DNA of 11,291 bases from Baffinella frigidus (GCA_026770585.1 MU647573.1:81549-92839); one strand, 5' to 3'; shown: positions 1 to 6,009, counted from the first letter of the stretch. A program made the numbers and translations. Notes: a model not told the origin generated them from the letters alone.

Positions 1-134
1 TTTGGGGTTTGGGGTTTGGGTTTTGGGTTTTGGGGTTTGGGGTTTGGGGTTTCGTGTTTCGTGTTTCGTGTTTCGTGTTTGGGGTTTCGAGCTTCGGGTT
101 TCGGGTTTCGGGTTTCGGGTTTCGGGTTTCGGGA
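1..134 (+). repeat. Degenerate telomere-like heptamer array
   Basis: Blocks of 7-bp units run TTTGGGG, then TTTCGTG (about 52-79), then TTTCGGG (about 100-133). The period resembles TTTAGGG, but the fourth base is G or C and whole sub-blocks carry the same variant. That suggests local spread of variants rather than fresh telomerase product. The G-rich strand reads into the window, so this is not the cap of a left chromosome end. Short open frames here are period-7 artefacts and are not called as genes. Confidence 0.85.
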
Positions 135-186
135 GGAACCAGGATGCGAGGTAGTGCCACGCGGTGCGGGACGTTCGCATCTGTTG

Positions 187-272
187 CCGGGTTTGGGGGT
201 TAGGGGCCAGGGTTAGGGTTAGGGGTTAGGGTGCAGCGTGACGGGTTAGGGTTAGGGTTAGGGGTTAGGGTG
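187..272 (+). repeat. TTAGGG/TTAGGGG mixed telomere-like array
   Basis: Mixed 6- and 7-bp units (GGTTAGG, TTAGGGG) are interrupted by a repeated GTGCAG spacer near 231 and 270. The composition differs from the TTTCGGG block upstream, so several telomere-like variants sit side by side. No gene is visible. Confidence 0.8.
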
Positions 273-298
273 CAGTGTATCGGGTCCGCACTATACAC

Positions 299-382
299 AA
301 GTTGACACGGACAAGTTGACACTCTCAAGTTGACGCTCGAAAGTTGACGCTCGAAAGTTGACGCTCGAAAATTGACATTCTG
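299..382 (+). repeat. Six copies of a 14-bp tandem repeat
   Basis: AAGTTGAC (last copy AAATTGAC) starts at 299, 313, 327, 341, 355 and 369, an exact 14-bp spacing. The middle units match AAGTTGACGCTCGA. Fourteen is twice the telomere-like period around it, which may or may not matter. No known satellite or binding site is recognised. Confidence 0.9.
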
Positions 383-507
383 GAGGGGTCCAGGGGGAGG
401 GGTAGTGCCACGCGGTGCGGGATGTTCGCATCTGTTGCCGGGTTAGGGGTTACAGGGGTTTCTCGCGAATAAGGACACGCTCCCAGGTTGGGGTCAACGT
501 TGGTTAC

Positions 508-640
508 GGTTTAGGGTTTGGGGTTTTGGGTTTCAGGTTTCGGGTTTCGGGTTTCGGGTTTATGGTTTATGGTCAAGGATATAGGGTTCAGGTTTCGGGT
601 TTCGGGTTTATGGTGTATGGTCAAGGAAATAGGGTTCAGG
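508..640 (+). repeat. Telomere-like array with a 48-bp higher-order repeat
   Basis: TTTAGGG/TTTCGGG-type units lead into two copies (about 543-590 and 591-638) of a 48-bp unit. Each copy runs from GGTTTCGGGTTTCGGGTTTA through a TATGGTCAAGGA segment to AGGGTTCAG. The copies differ at a few bases. The array ends in a G-rich run (638-655). The stretch 656-810 shows nothing further. Confidence 0.8.
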
Positions 641-810
641 GGTGGGGGTGGGGGGCAACGCTGGAGTGATAAAGAGCGCGGCCTCACCGGTTCGGCGAGA
701 CACAATCAGAGCGGGACAGGGCAGAAAACGGGGGGTTTACGTAAACCATCGTGCACGATGCACGAGAGATAAACTGTGTTTCCGACGGATCAAAATCGAC
801 CTGGCCACCA

Positions 811-981
811 CCACCAGCCCTCCGAGGTTGCTCAAACAGTGCTCTGGAACTATTTTTCAAAGGTTAATTTTTGGTACAAAATGTGTCAACTTAAGGCACA
901 GAGACCCCAGATCCGGGGTCTCTTCAAGGTGAATGGGAAATGTTCCAGACCACCATTTGAACAACTTCGGAGGGCTGGTGG
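811..981. mobile_element. Foldback element A1 (MITE-like)
   Basis: The first 40 bp (811-850, beginning CCACCAGCCCTCCGAGG) are the inverted complement of the last 40 bp (942-981, ending GGAGGGCTGGTGG), with about five mismatches. The 171-bp element has no coding capacity and carries a smaller hairpin, GAGACCCC...GGGGTCTC, at 901-922. The same terminal sequence borders the element at 4635-4776, so this is a dispersed non-autonomous family. The target-site duplication is unclear. Confidence 0.85.
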
Positions 982-1163
982 CATGTTCCGTGAAGGCTTT
1001 GCAGGATCGGGACCTACACACCAAAAAACGCAGCCCGCGCAAGCAAGGCCCGAGGGGACGCCCCCGTAGGGTGTAGGGTGTAGGGTTTCGTGCTCTGCCG
1101 GTGTGAAGGAGGAGAAAGAGGGGCTCCCTAAAACGGGAAAGCATTTTTGTATTGAGCACACAC

Positions 1164-1291
1164 TAGCTCTGCCTCAGTGAATCTGGGCTGCTCATTACAT
1201 ACGTTCAGACCAGGACTCCGTACAAACGTTCCGGTACAGAGAACATCTAAATGTATTTCATGAGGAGCCCAGATTAGCTGAGGCCGAGCTA
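1164..1291. mobile_element. Foldback element E with TA flanks (Stowaway-like)
   Basis: The 30-bp arms at 1166-1195 and 1260-1289 match in inverted orientation at about 26 of 30 positions (outer ends GCTC...GAGC). TA lies on both sides (1164-1165 and 1290-1291), as expected for Tc1/mariner-type integration. The roughly 124-bp body is non-coding. The right-hand TA also serves as the left flank of the next element. Confidence 0.75.
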
Positions 1292-1391
1292 TCCCTTAAG
1301 TGGCGGACGGGCGAATATTCGCCCTAACTCGCCCTAGGCAGGTCCTAGGGCCCTACCGTAGGGCGTACGAGCCTACTCGCCACTCAAGGGA
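1292..1391. mobile_element. Foldback element F with TA flanks
   Basis: Terminal inverted repeats TCCCTTAAGTGGCG (1292-1305) and CGCCACTCAAGGGA (1378-1391) differ at one of 14 bases. TA flanks are at 1290-1291 and 1392-1393. The interior is unusually rich in palindromes: GGGCGAATATTCGCCC is perfect, and GCCCTAC-C-GTAGGGC is a perfect 7-bp stem. A piece similar to the interior (CCTACCGTAGGG) also appears near 1832-1843. Confidence 0.75.
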
Positions 1392-1409
1392 TAGTTGTGG
1401 GGGAATCGC

Positions 1410-1546
1410 CTCAAGCTTGCGTACGCCATCTGACGCCAGGTAGTTCAAACCTGGCGTCAGAAAAGGTACACAGGTGCAGGAAGGATAGTCAAACCCCGTG
1501 ACGAACCATGCGAGGAGGCTTGCCGCCAACGCCCGCTGGACGCACC
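1410..1546 (-). pseudogene. S2-like exon copy 1, channel gene remnant (probably dead)
   Basis: On the minus strand this copy encodes a peptide containing RALAASLLAWFVTGFDY, then LASDGVRKLE. It is clearly related to the exon copies at 1728-1832 and 1982-2089. It has a 45-bp in-frame insertion between the Y of TGFDY and LASDG, partly made of a duplicated GACGCCAGGT segment. The expected splice donor after the final GAG reads GC instead of GT, and the nearest upstream AG gives a different phase. The position of the family's S2 acidic residue is S here. It is probably non-functional, though a GC donor cannot be ruled out. Confidence 0.6.
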
Positions 1547-1574
1547 CTGCACCCTCGAACACTCCCTGGACCTC

Positions 1575-1722
1575 AAACCCTAAACCCTGGGGGGGGTATA
1601 GTTTAGGGTGTAGGGTTTAGGGTGTAGGGTGCAGGGTTCAGGGTGTAGGGTTCTGGGGGATATGTTAATATGTCCCCTGGAAGCCTACACCCTGAACCCT
1701 GCACCCTGCCCTACACCTACAC
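1575..1722. repeat. Telomere-like array in opposed orientation with 86-bp palindrome
   Basis: A short CCCTAAA stretch (about 1575-1589) is followed by TTTAGGG/TGTAGGG/TGCAGGG units up to 1653, then the complementary CCCTGAA/CCCTGCA units to 1722. Bases 1624-1709 form a gap-free palindrome centred on TTAA (1665-1668). Of 43 base pairs, about 37 are Watson-Crick and five more are G-T, with one clear mismatch. It lies in the interval between exon copies 1 and 2 of the minus-strand channel fragment. Confidence 0.85.
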
Positions 1723-1727
1723 ATCAC

Positions 1728-1832
1728 CTCAAGTTTGCGGACGCCGTCGGATGCCAGGTAGTCGAACCCCGTGACAAACGATGCTAGGAGGTGTGCCGTC
1801 AACGCCAGGTCCACTATGTTCCTACGGATGGC
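1728..1832 (-). CDS. S2-like exon copy 2 of a cation-channel gene (partial)
   Basis: Read on the minus strand, an AG precedes 1832 and a GT (GTGATG) follows 1728. The 105-bp exon is phase 0 and gives 35 codons with no stop, including IVDLALTAHLLASFVTGFDY and then LASDGVRKLE. The pattern VD-x(10)-F-x-TG-[FY] fits the S2 helix and S2-S3 turn of cyclic-nucleotide-gated, HCN and EAG channels. The position that is usually a second acidic residue in S2 is H in this copy. It is one codon shorter than copy 3 at its 5' end. No S3, voltage-sensor S4, pore or nucleotide-binding domain lies further along the strand. Confidence 0.5.
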
Positions 1833-1981
1833 CTACCGTAGGGACTTACGAATTGCCCACGTGTGGGATATTCACGAAATCCCTGTGTAGTCCGCTGTGG
1901 GGTGTAGGGTTGAAGGTTTCGAGGGTCTAGGGTTAGGCGCACGCTAAATACCAAACGCTAGGTATGTAGGGGATGTGTTAC

Positions 1982-2089
1982 TTCGAGCTTGCGGACGCCG
2001 TCTGACGCCAGGTACTCGAACCCCGTGATGAACGATGCGAGGAGGTTTGCCGTCAACGCCAGATCCACTAGCGTTGAGAGCACCACGAC
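1982..2089 (-). CDS. S2-like exon copy 3 of a cation-channel gene (partial)
   Basis: On the minus strand GCACAG precedes 2089 and GTAACA follows 1982, giving an exact 108-bp, phase-0 exon of 36 codons. The peptide begins VVVLSTLVDLALTANLLASF, continues ITGFEY and ends LASDGVRKLE. It would splice without a frame change to the exon ending at 2341. Hydrophobic S2 character, VD near the start and F-x-TG near the end match the CNG/HCN/EAG channel family. N replaces the usual second S2 acidic residue. This is the copy nearest the first exon and the most likely to be used, if the gene is expressed. Confidence 0.55.
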
Positions 2090-2340
2090 CTGTGCGGGGG
2101 GGGTGGGGGTTGGGGTTTACGGGTTGGGGACTTGGGTTTACGGTTGACTCGCCAATTTGGCAAGACCGAATCAGCGGGGGCACCCCAAACTCCAAACCTT
2201 GAACCCCAAACTCTACACCCTGACCCCCAAACCCTCAACCCCAAACCCTCAAACCCCGAAGGAAGCTGGAGCGCGCGAGTGGCGGGGAGGCAGCTGCAAG
2301 GGGGGGTACAGGCGGGCTGGGAAGCGCGTAGGGCAGGCAC
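2090..2340 (-). repeat. Candidate intron filled with telomere-like repeats
   Basis: On the minus strand the interval begins GTGCCT and ends GCACAG, and joins two phase-0 coding pieces. Most of it (about 2098-2265 on +) is telomere-like: G-rich TTGGGGTTTACGGG units first, then C-rich CCCCAAA/CCCTCAA units, separated by about 40 bp of unique sequence. Calling it an intron is an inference from the splice dinucleotides and the conserved frame. Confidence 0.55.
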
Positions 2341-2598
2341 CTCGGATGCAACAACGCGCACGTCGAACGCCACCAGGTATGGCTCGGCGAACAAGATGTA
2401 CACGCTCCCCACCAGGGCGACCGCCCCGAGGCTCCGCTTGAGAAGTCCGTCGGGGCGGAGCATCCATGGCGCGGGCGGCAGGTCGTCTTGCCCGAGTGCC
2501 TTGAGCATGAGCTTCTTAGCGCGCGCGCGCCGCTCCGCGTCACTCATCTTGGGCAGCACAACCGAAACGCGCCGGACCGGCGGAGAAGAAGCAGCCAT
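2341..2598 (-). CDS. First exon of a CNG/EAG-like cation channel (N-terminus through S1)
   Basis: The start is the ATG at 2598, in a good context (GGGAAATGG); an in-frame stop lies upstream near 2650. The 86 codons hold a basic, Arg/Lys-rich cytoplasmic stretch (residues about 18-35), a linker with PWMLRPDGLLKRSLG (44-58) and a hydrophobic helix ending FAEPYLVAFDV (70-80). The order W-x-L-x-P-x(4)-KR, hydrophobic helix, PY-x-x-AF matches the lead-in and S1 segment of cyclic-nucleotide-gated and EAG-type channels. These sit in the membrane and pass K+ or other cations. The exon ends GAG|GTGCCT. If an upstream exon exists, GCTCAG at about 2604-2609 could be its acceptor. The family match is by eye; the gene is truncated. 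Confidence 0.55.
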
Positions 2599-2639
2599 TT
2601 CCCGCTGAGCTTTAAAGTTTTGAAGGACCCTCAAGAGGT

Positions 2640-2748
2640 CGGACCTTTACGAATGGACTCGCCGCGAACGAGACGGAAGCACCCGGTGGAGCCGGTTGTC
2701 GACTGCGATCATCGGAACTGACATCATTCGTTCCCTCGGCACGACGGT
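2640..2748 (+). other. Possible plus-strand exon before a GTAAGT donor
   Basis: An open frame containing DLYEWTRRERDGSTRWSRLS and then TAIIGTDIIRSLGTT runs directly into GTAAGTC at 2749, a strong consensus donor. No start codon or acceptor is certain, and no homologous family is recognised. It lies upstream of, and divergent from, the minus-strand channel exon. It may be chance. Confidence 0.2.
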
Positions 2749-2753
2749 AAGTC

Positions 2754-3340
2754 AAGAACGCCCACCCGCTTCGAAAATTACTGGTCGGCTCGGAAGCGGA
2801 TCAAATCGAGGCTGGGATGACATTTTTCCCTCCAAAGAAGGTTCGAATTCGTATCAGTTCTTTTTAATAGACAGGAAATATCTGGGTGGAAGTTTTAAAA
2901 AAAAAAAGGACCTATTGGTCTTTCCCTCCCCACCCAACCCACGCCCACGCCTGTTCCGCCGCAGGAAGCATCTCCGTTGCTTGCTTTGCGGGCTGGATCT
3001 GCGGCATTCTCTCCCGCAGGACCACGTCGGTTTCTTTTCCCTTCCCAGGCCATTCCCCTGTCCTCGCCGACGTCTCCCTGACGCACGCATCAGGCCGCAA
3101 AGCCCCCCGAGAGCGAAGACGTTGCGGTCCCTCGCGGACACTGGCGGGGGGGGGCGCTCGACTCGCCAGTTCCGTTCCCGGCGACGGGGGCGTTTGCACC
3201 CCCGCCTCCGGTCGTAAACAACGTGTAGAGTGCATATGATCTCTAGGTTCCTGCTCAGACACAGCCTCGGCGGGGGTATATACAGGGCAAAGAAAGCCCC
3301 CCGTGGGGGAAGTTGCGTCGGTGCTCCAAGTGAGGAAGCA
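2754..3340. other. Gene-free interval with a TATA-like motif
   Basis: The interval holds an A-run at 2896-2907, then GC-rich sequence with several overlapping open frames, none of recognisable family. GGGTATATAC at about 3275-3284 resembles a TATA box and reads similarly on both strands (GTATATAC). No TSS or gene can be tied to it with confidence. Confidence 0.3.
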
Positions 3341-3343
3341 GTT

Positions 3344-3422
3344 TATGTTTTAGGGTTTAGGGTTTAGGGTCTACGTCCAAATCTCCAAACCCGAATCCCT
3401 GAATCCCTAAACGCTAAACGCT
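3344..3422. repeat. Head-to-head telomere-like array
   Basis: Three TTTAGGG units (about 3349-3370) are followed, after about 20 bp, by degenerate CCCTAAA-type units (CCCGAAT, CCCTGAA, CCCTAAA, CGCTAAA) to about 3422. G-rich followed by C-rich on one strand is the orientation left by end-to-end joining of two telomeres, though short insertions of opposite polarity give the same picture. Confidence 0.75.
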
Positions 3423-3485
3423 GAGTGCGACCGCGATGGTTGGTGCCAGAGGTAGGAGAAGAAGGAGAACTACCGACTGACACCG

Positions 3486-3700
3486 TGCAGCTGCAGCCAT
3501 GAACACTCAGGAGCCGCACGGGGACATAATCGTCAGAACGCGCGGAGTGGTGAGCGGCGTGTCGGGAAGCCACTCGGGTTTCTCGTGGGCCGTGTCGAGG
3601 GTATCCACGTCAGCGAGAACGGCGAGGTCGTCTCCGCCTCCGATGCAGAAGAGGAGCTGCCCGACCTGTCAGTGTCCAGCCATTCTTCACGCCTTTCAAA
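3486..3700 (+). other. Possible coding fragment, unrecognised
   Basis: One plus frame stays open across this stretch and includes KPLGFLVGRVEGIHVSENGE, then VVSASDAEEELPDLSVSS. An acidic, low-repeat composition like this looks more like protein than its neighbours. No family is recognised, no start is assured, and downstream it runs into the dispersed CTACCCAC repeat. The related segment at about 3767-3812 (CTGCC-TACCTGTCAGTGTC) suggests local duplication of its end. Confidence 0.2.
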
Positions 3701-4171
3701 TAATCAAAGCTACCCACTTTCAGGCATTCCCAGCTTGACGATATCCAAAGGTACCCACCGCCTCCGGTACAGAAAAGGACCTGCCCTACCTGTCAGTGTC
3801 ATCCTTCACGCGTTAGCCACATTGAAAGCTACCCACCCGCAAATATTCAAAGCTACCCACGTTCAGACATTCCACTGCCAGGGCGAGGTTTTTGTATGAG
3901 TCAACTCCAGGCGAAAATCGATTTTCGAAGTACCCAATCTGGGTAACTCGTTTCTAAGCTGGCAGATTTTGTGGGTGAATGACTTTCACAAAATCTCTGG
4001 ATTTGCAGTGCATACAAAGCTACCCATTTGCAAAATTCCCGCGCGCATTCTCCCCAGGCACGCCCGTCCGCAGAGATCAAATGCAGTTGGTCACTCTCCA
4101 GAACACGCCTCGCATCCAAGCAGTGAGGCACAGCGCGCCCCTGTCCATCCCCGCCGAGGGCTAGCGGGACC

Positions 4172-4202
4172 TCTAAACCCTAGAACCTAAATTATAAACC
4201 CC
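4172..4202 (-). repeat. Short telomere-like remnant
   Basis: CTCTAAACCCTAGAACCTAAATTATAAACCCC is a degenerate run of CCCTAAA-type units. It is too short and diverged to say more. Confidence 0.5.
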
Positions 4203-4292
4203 AAGTCGCCCCACGAGAAGCCGTCTCGTCCCGAAGCTGGTACACTGGTGCGGCGCGCTTCCCCGGTGGTGGACACTGATGCGATGGGGTTT

Positions 4293-4440
4293 TCATCCCC
4301 ACAGGCAATTAAATCAAGTGCTCGAAATGCATACTTTTGGCGTTAGATTCTGCCTGAAGTGGCCAATTGGCAACTTCTGGCAACTTATGACGCCAAAAGT
4401 ATGCATTTCGAGCATTTAATTTAAATGCCTGTGGGGATGA
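4293..4440. mobile_element. Foldback element B (MITE-like), candidate GTTT target duplication
   Basis: Arms 4293-4343 and 4390-4440 match in inverted orientation at about 48 of 51 positions, with termini TCATCCCCACAGGCA and TGCCTGTGGGGATGA. The internal spacer of about 46 bp carries no gene. GTTT lies directly outside both ends (4289-4292 and 4441-4444), a possible 4-bp target-site duplication. The near-perfect arms suggest a young insertion. The superfamily cannot be fixed from this copy. Confidence 0.9.
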
Positions 4441-4634
4441 GTTTGCGATGGCACGCTTAGCGACATCCAAAAGGTACCCACCTCCGAAAAAGCGCCTTCC
4501 CGGTCGTGAGATTGATCCGCCGGGGTTTGGCTGTCACCTTGCGAATCGTCTGACAGTCACCCCGCGTGAGGCACAAGTGAGGCGTAGGGGCGGGCGCCTT
4601 CAGGGGGGTTGGGTTTGGGTGTGAGCCCCCTCCC

Positions 4635-4776
4635 CCACCAGCCCTTCCAAGCGGCTCAAATAGTGCCCTGGAAGGTCTTCGGATTTACCTTGCATCGGGG
4701 TGGGATCCGACCCCGATGTCAAGGTAAATCGAAAATGTTCCAGAGCACTATTTGAGCCACCTCCAAGGGCTAGTGG
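4635..4776. mobile_element. Foldback element A2 (same ends as A1)
   Basis: Arms 4635-4673 and 4738-4776 are inverted complements with a handful of mismatches and match the arms of the 811-981 element (CCACCAGCCCT...GCTCAAA.AGTGC.CTGGAA). The interior is a different, nearly complete palindrome (GATTTACCTTG...CAAGGTAAATC around CATCGGGGT...ACCCCGATG), so most of the 142 bp can fold into one hairpin. It has no coding content. Confidence 0.88.
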
Positions 4777-4802
4777 AAGGTAGGACGCGGGCGGGACACA
4801 GA

Positions 4803-4946
4803 CCTTATCCGGGGAAACCTATTTTCCTTTCTTTTGATGGCAACGAAAATTACTACGCAATTCGTTCTTATTAGTATTATTAAAGCATTTGTGTAGTAAT
4901 TTTCGTTGCCATCAAATGAAAGAAAAGTAGGTTTCCCCGGATAAAG
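4803..4946. mobile_element. Foldback element C (MITE-like) with nearby empty site
   Basis: Arms of 52 bp (about 4805-4856 and 4893-4944) match at about 49 positions; outer ends read TTATCCGGGGAAACC and GGTTTCCCCGGATAA. The flanks, GGCGGGACACAGAC on the left and CGCGACGGCGAAGCAGCC on the right, are found joined without the element at 5066-5099. This places the insertion boundaries to within about 2 bp. TA sits just inside the ends, but the empty site suggests the inserted DNA includes it, so the duplication is ambiguous. Confidence 0.92.
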
Positions 4947-5065
4947 CCGCGACGGCGAAGCAGCCGCTGGTTTCAAGGACTTTCACCTGAAAGCCAAGGT
5001 CGTTGTTCGACGTTGACTGTCTTAAATGTGCCGAGTTCGCTCGACAGCGGTGGGTGTTTTGGAGG

Positions 5066-5099
5066 GCGGGACACACACCGCGACGGCGAAGCAGCCACT
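5066..5099 (+). repeat. Paralogous empty site of element C
   Basis: GGGCGGGACACACACCGCG followed by ACGGCGAAGCAGCC matches the joined flanks of element C, with one or two substitutions. It is a duplicate of the target made before the insertion, or the same sequence after clean excision. The interval 4947-5130 is otherwise without a recognisable gene. Confidence 0.8.
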
Positions 5100-5130
5100 G
5101 CGCGGGGAGAGGAGGTCGGCCTGGCCTTCG

Positions 5131-5386
5131 AACGTGTTTTCTTCGATCCGCCGCACCACGCTCCCTCAGCGCGCCTGTCCGTTCAGCATGGGCATGATTG
5201 ACACAGAGTCGAGGGGTGTAGATGAATTTCTAGGTACCGAACGGGCTGCGCCAGCGCTGCAAGCAGTGACAGCCGTGGGGGGGGGAGGCGCAGCGCTGAG
5301 ACTCGACCCAAACCGCTACACCGTAGACCGTAGACCGTGGACCGTATACCGTATACCGTGAACCGTGAACCGTAAACCGTAAACCA
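5131..5386 (+). repeat. Tandem duplication unit 1 with ACCGTAA-type array
   Basis: The unit runs from AACGTGTTTTCTTCGATCCG through CATGGGCATGATTGA, a G-run and GACTCGACCCAAACCGCTA, into a 7-bp array at 5313-5385 (ACCGTAG, ACCGTGG, ACCGTAT, ACCGTGA, ACCGTAA). The same order recurs in the next unit. The array is the complement of TTTACGG, a telomere-like variant also present near 2115-2140. No gene is called. Confidence 0.85.
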
Positions 5387-5668
5387 AACGTGTTTTCTTC
5401 GATCCGCCGCACCACGCTCCCTCCGCGCGCATGATTCAAGGAAGAGAATGGGTAGAGGGGTTCAGAAGAAAATAGGCTTTTCATTGGCATGATTGAGCAT
5501 GGGCGTCATGCCCATGCCGCCGTGTTGGGGGGGGGCAGTGCGCTCAGACTCGACCCAAACCGCTAAACCGTGAACCGTATACCGTGAACGCTATATCGTG
5601 AACCGTAAACTGTAAATCGTCAACCGTTAGTCGTAAACCGTAAATCGTCAACAGTCAACCGTAAACAG
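5387..5668 (+). repeat. Tandem duplication unit 2 with ACCGTAA-type array
   Basis: The start (5387-5430) is about 44 bp with one or two differences from unit 1. Next come a related GGCATGATTGA segment, a G-run and the shared GACTCGACCCAAACCGCTA (about 5547-5565). A longer, more degenerate heptamer array then runs to 5668 (ACCGTAA, ATCGTGA, ATCGTCA, CAGTCAA). It is more decayed than unit 1. The interval 5669-5860 shows nothing recognisable. Confidence 0.8.
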
Positions 5669-5921
5669 CAAGAGGGTGGCACAGCAGGGGCACCCTCAAT
5701 GCTCACGTGAAGGGAAAGTTTGTTTGGGAGTTTTCTCAGGCGTGCCCGATCCGTAATAGGCTTCGGATCACTGGGGTGGGCACCACGCCGGGGGTCCCCG
5801 CAGCATCACAGCCACAGCGTCGAGGGGCCTAGTTAAGTTTACTGGTACCAAGCGATTTTGGGAATAGATTCCATTCGGATTCTATTTTTCTTGTACAAAT
5901 TTTACAAAGGGCACTTTTAAT

Positions 5922-6009
5922 TGAATCGACGGAATTGAATAGCGCGACGAAAAAGATGTCGCGCTATTCGGCTCGGATTTTTCATCGCGCTATTCAATTC
6001 GTCTATTCA
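5922..6009. repeat. Nested hairpin, possible foldback element
   Basis: Left arm GGAATTGAATAGCGCGACGA plus AAAA (from 5931) pairs with TTTTTCATCGCGCTATTC plus AATTC (5978-6000) with one mismatch in about 23. The outer TGAATcGAC/GTCtATTCA extends pairing to 5922-6009. A second partner, GTCGCGCTATTC at 5958-5969, can pair with the same left arm, so two alternative hairpins exist. A separate 22-bp near-palindrome (ATAGATTCC-ATTC-GGATTCTAT) lies at 5864-5885. No gene is seen from 6010 to 6500; the GGGCCCC-rich part (6090-6265) gives only glycine/proline-rich shadow frames. Confidence 0.75.

Larger units (their letters stand above)
151..442 (+). repeat. 41-bp block duplicated on either side of the 14-bp array
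   Basis: The block at 151-191, starting GTAGTGCCACGCGGTGCGGG, recurs at 402-442 with about one difference. Both copies run into telomere-like sequence. The two copies bracket the TTAGGG array and the 14-bp repeat, so the arrangement looks like a tandem duplication of a subtelomeric unit about 251 bp long. Confidence 0.8.
3642..4482 (+). repeat. Dispersed AAAG[CG]TACCCA repeat
   Basis: The motif AAAGCTACCCA or AAAGGTACCCA, usually preceded by C or TT, occurs near 3707, 3748, 3827, 3849, 4015 and 4470. Downstream sequence is partly shared too: TTTCAGGCATTCC at 3718 and GTTCAGACATTCC at 3860. A roughly 50-bp segment with CCTGTCAGTGTC is also repeated (about 3660 and 3787). Spacing is irregular. 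The function is unknown. Confidence 0.6.

Noticed and set aside
1-134. True chromosome end at the left edge
   Set aside because: The G-rich strand reads 5'->3' into the window; a left end should show the C-rich strand first. The units are also degenerate.
299-382. CRISPR array
   Set aside because: The units are 14 bp with no unique spacers, and the context is eukaryotic.
9-772. Open frames of 60-97 codons in the telomere-like region
   Set aside because: Period-7 repeats keep frames open and give repetitive GF/VSG peptides; there is no protein-like composition.
2068-2340. Continuous minus-strand frame from the channel exon through the repeats
   Set aside because: Past 2341 it turns into repeat-derived WGS/PPP peptide and reaches the S2-like exon in the wrong frame; splicing explains it better.
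2132-2608. Plus-strand 158-codon frame opposite the channel exon
   Set aside because: It is the complement of the better-supported minus-strand exon and reads through telomere-like repeats as proline-rich peptide.
5230-5490. Minus-strand protein with TVHGSRYTVYG repeats
   Set aside because: The peptide repeat is only the translation of the ACCGTAA-type array.
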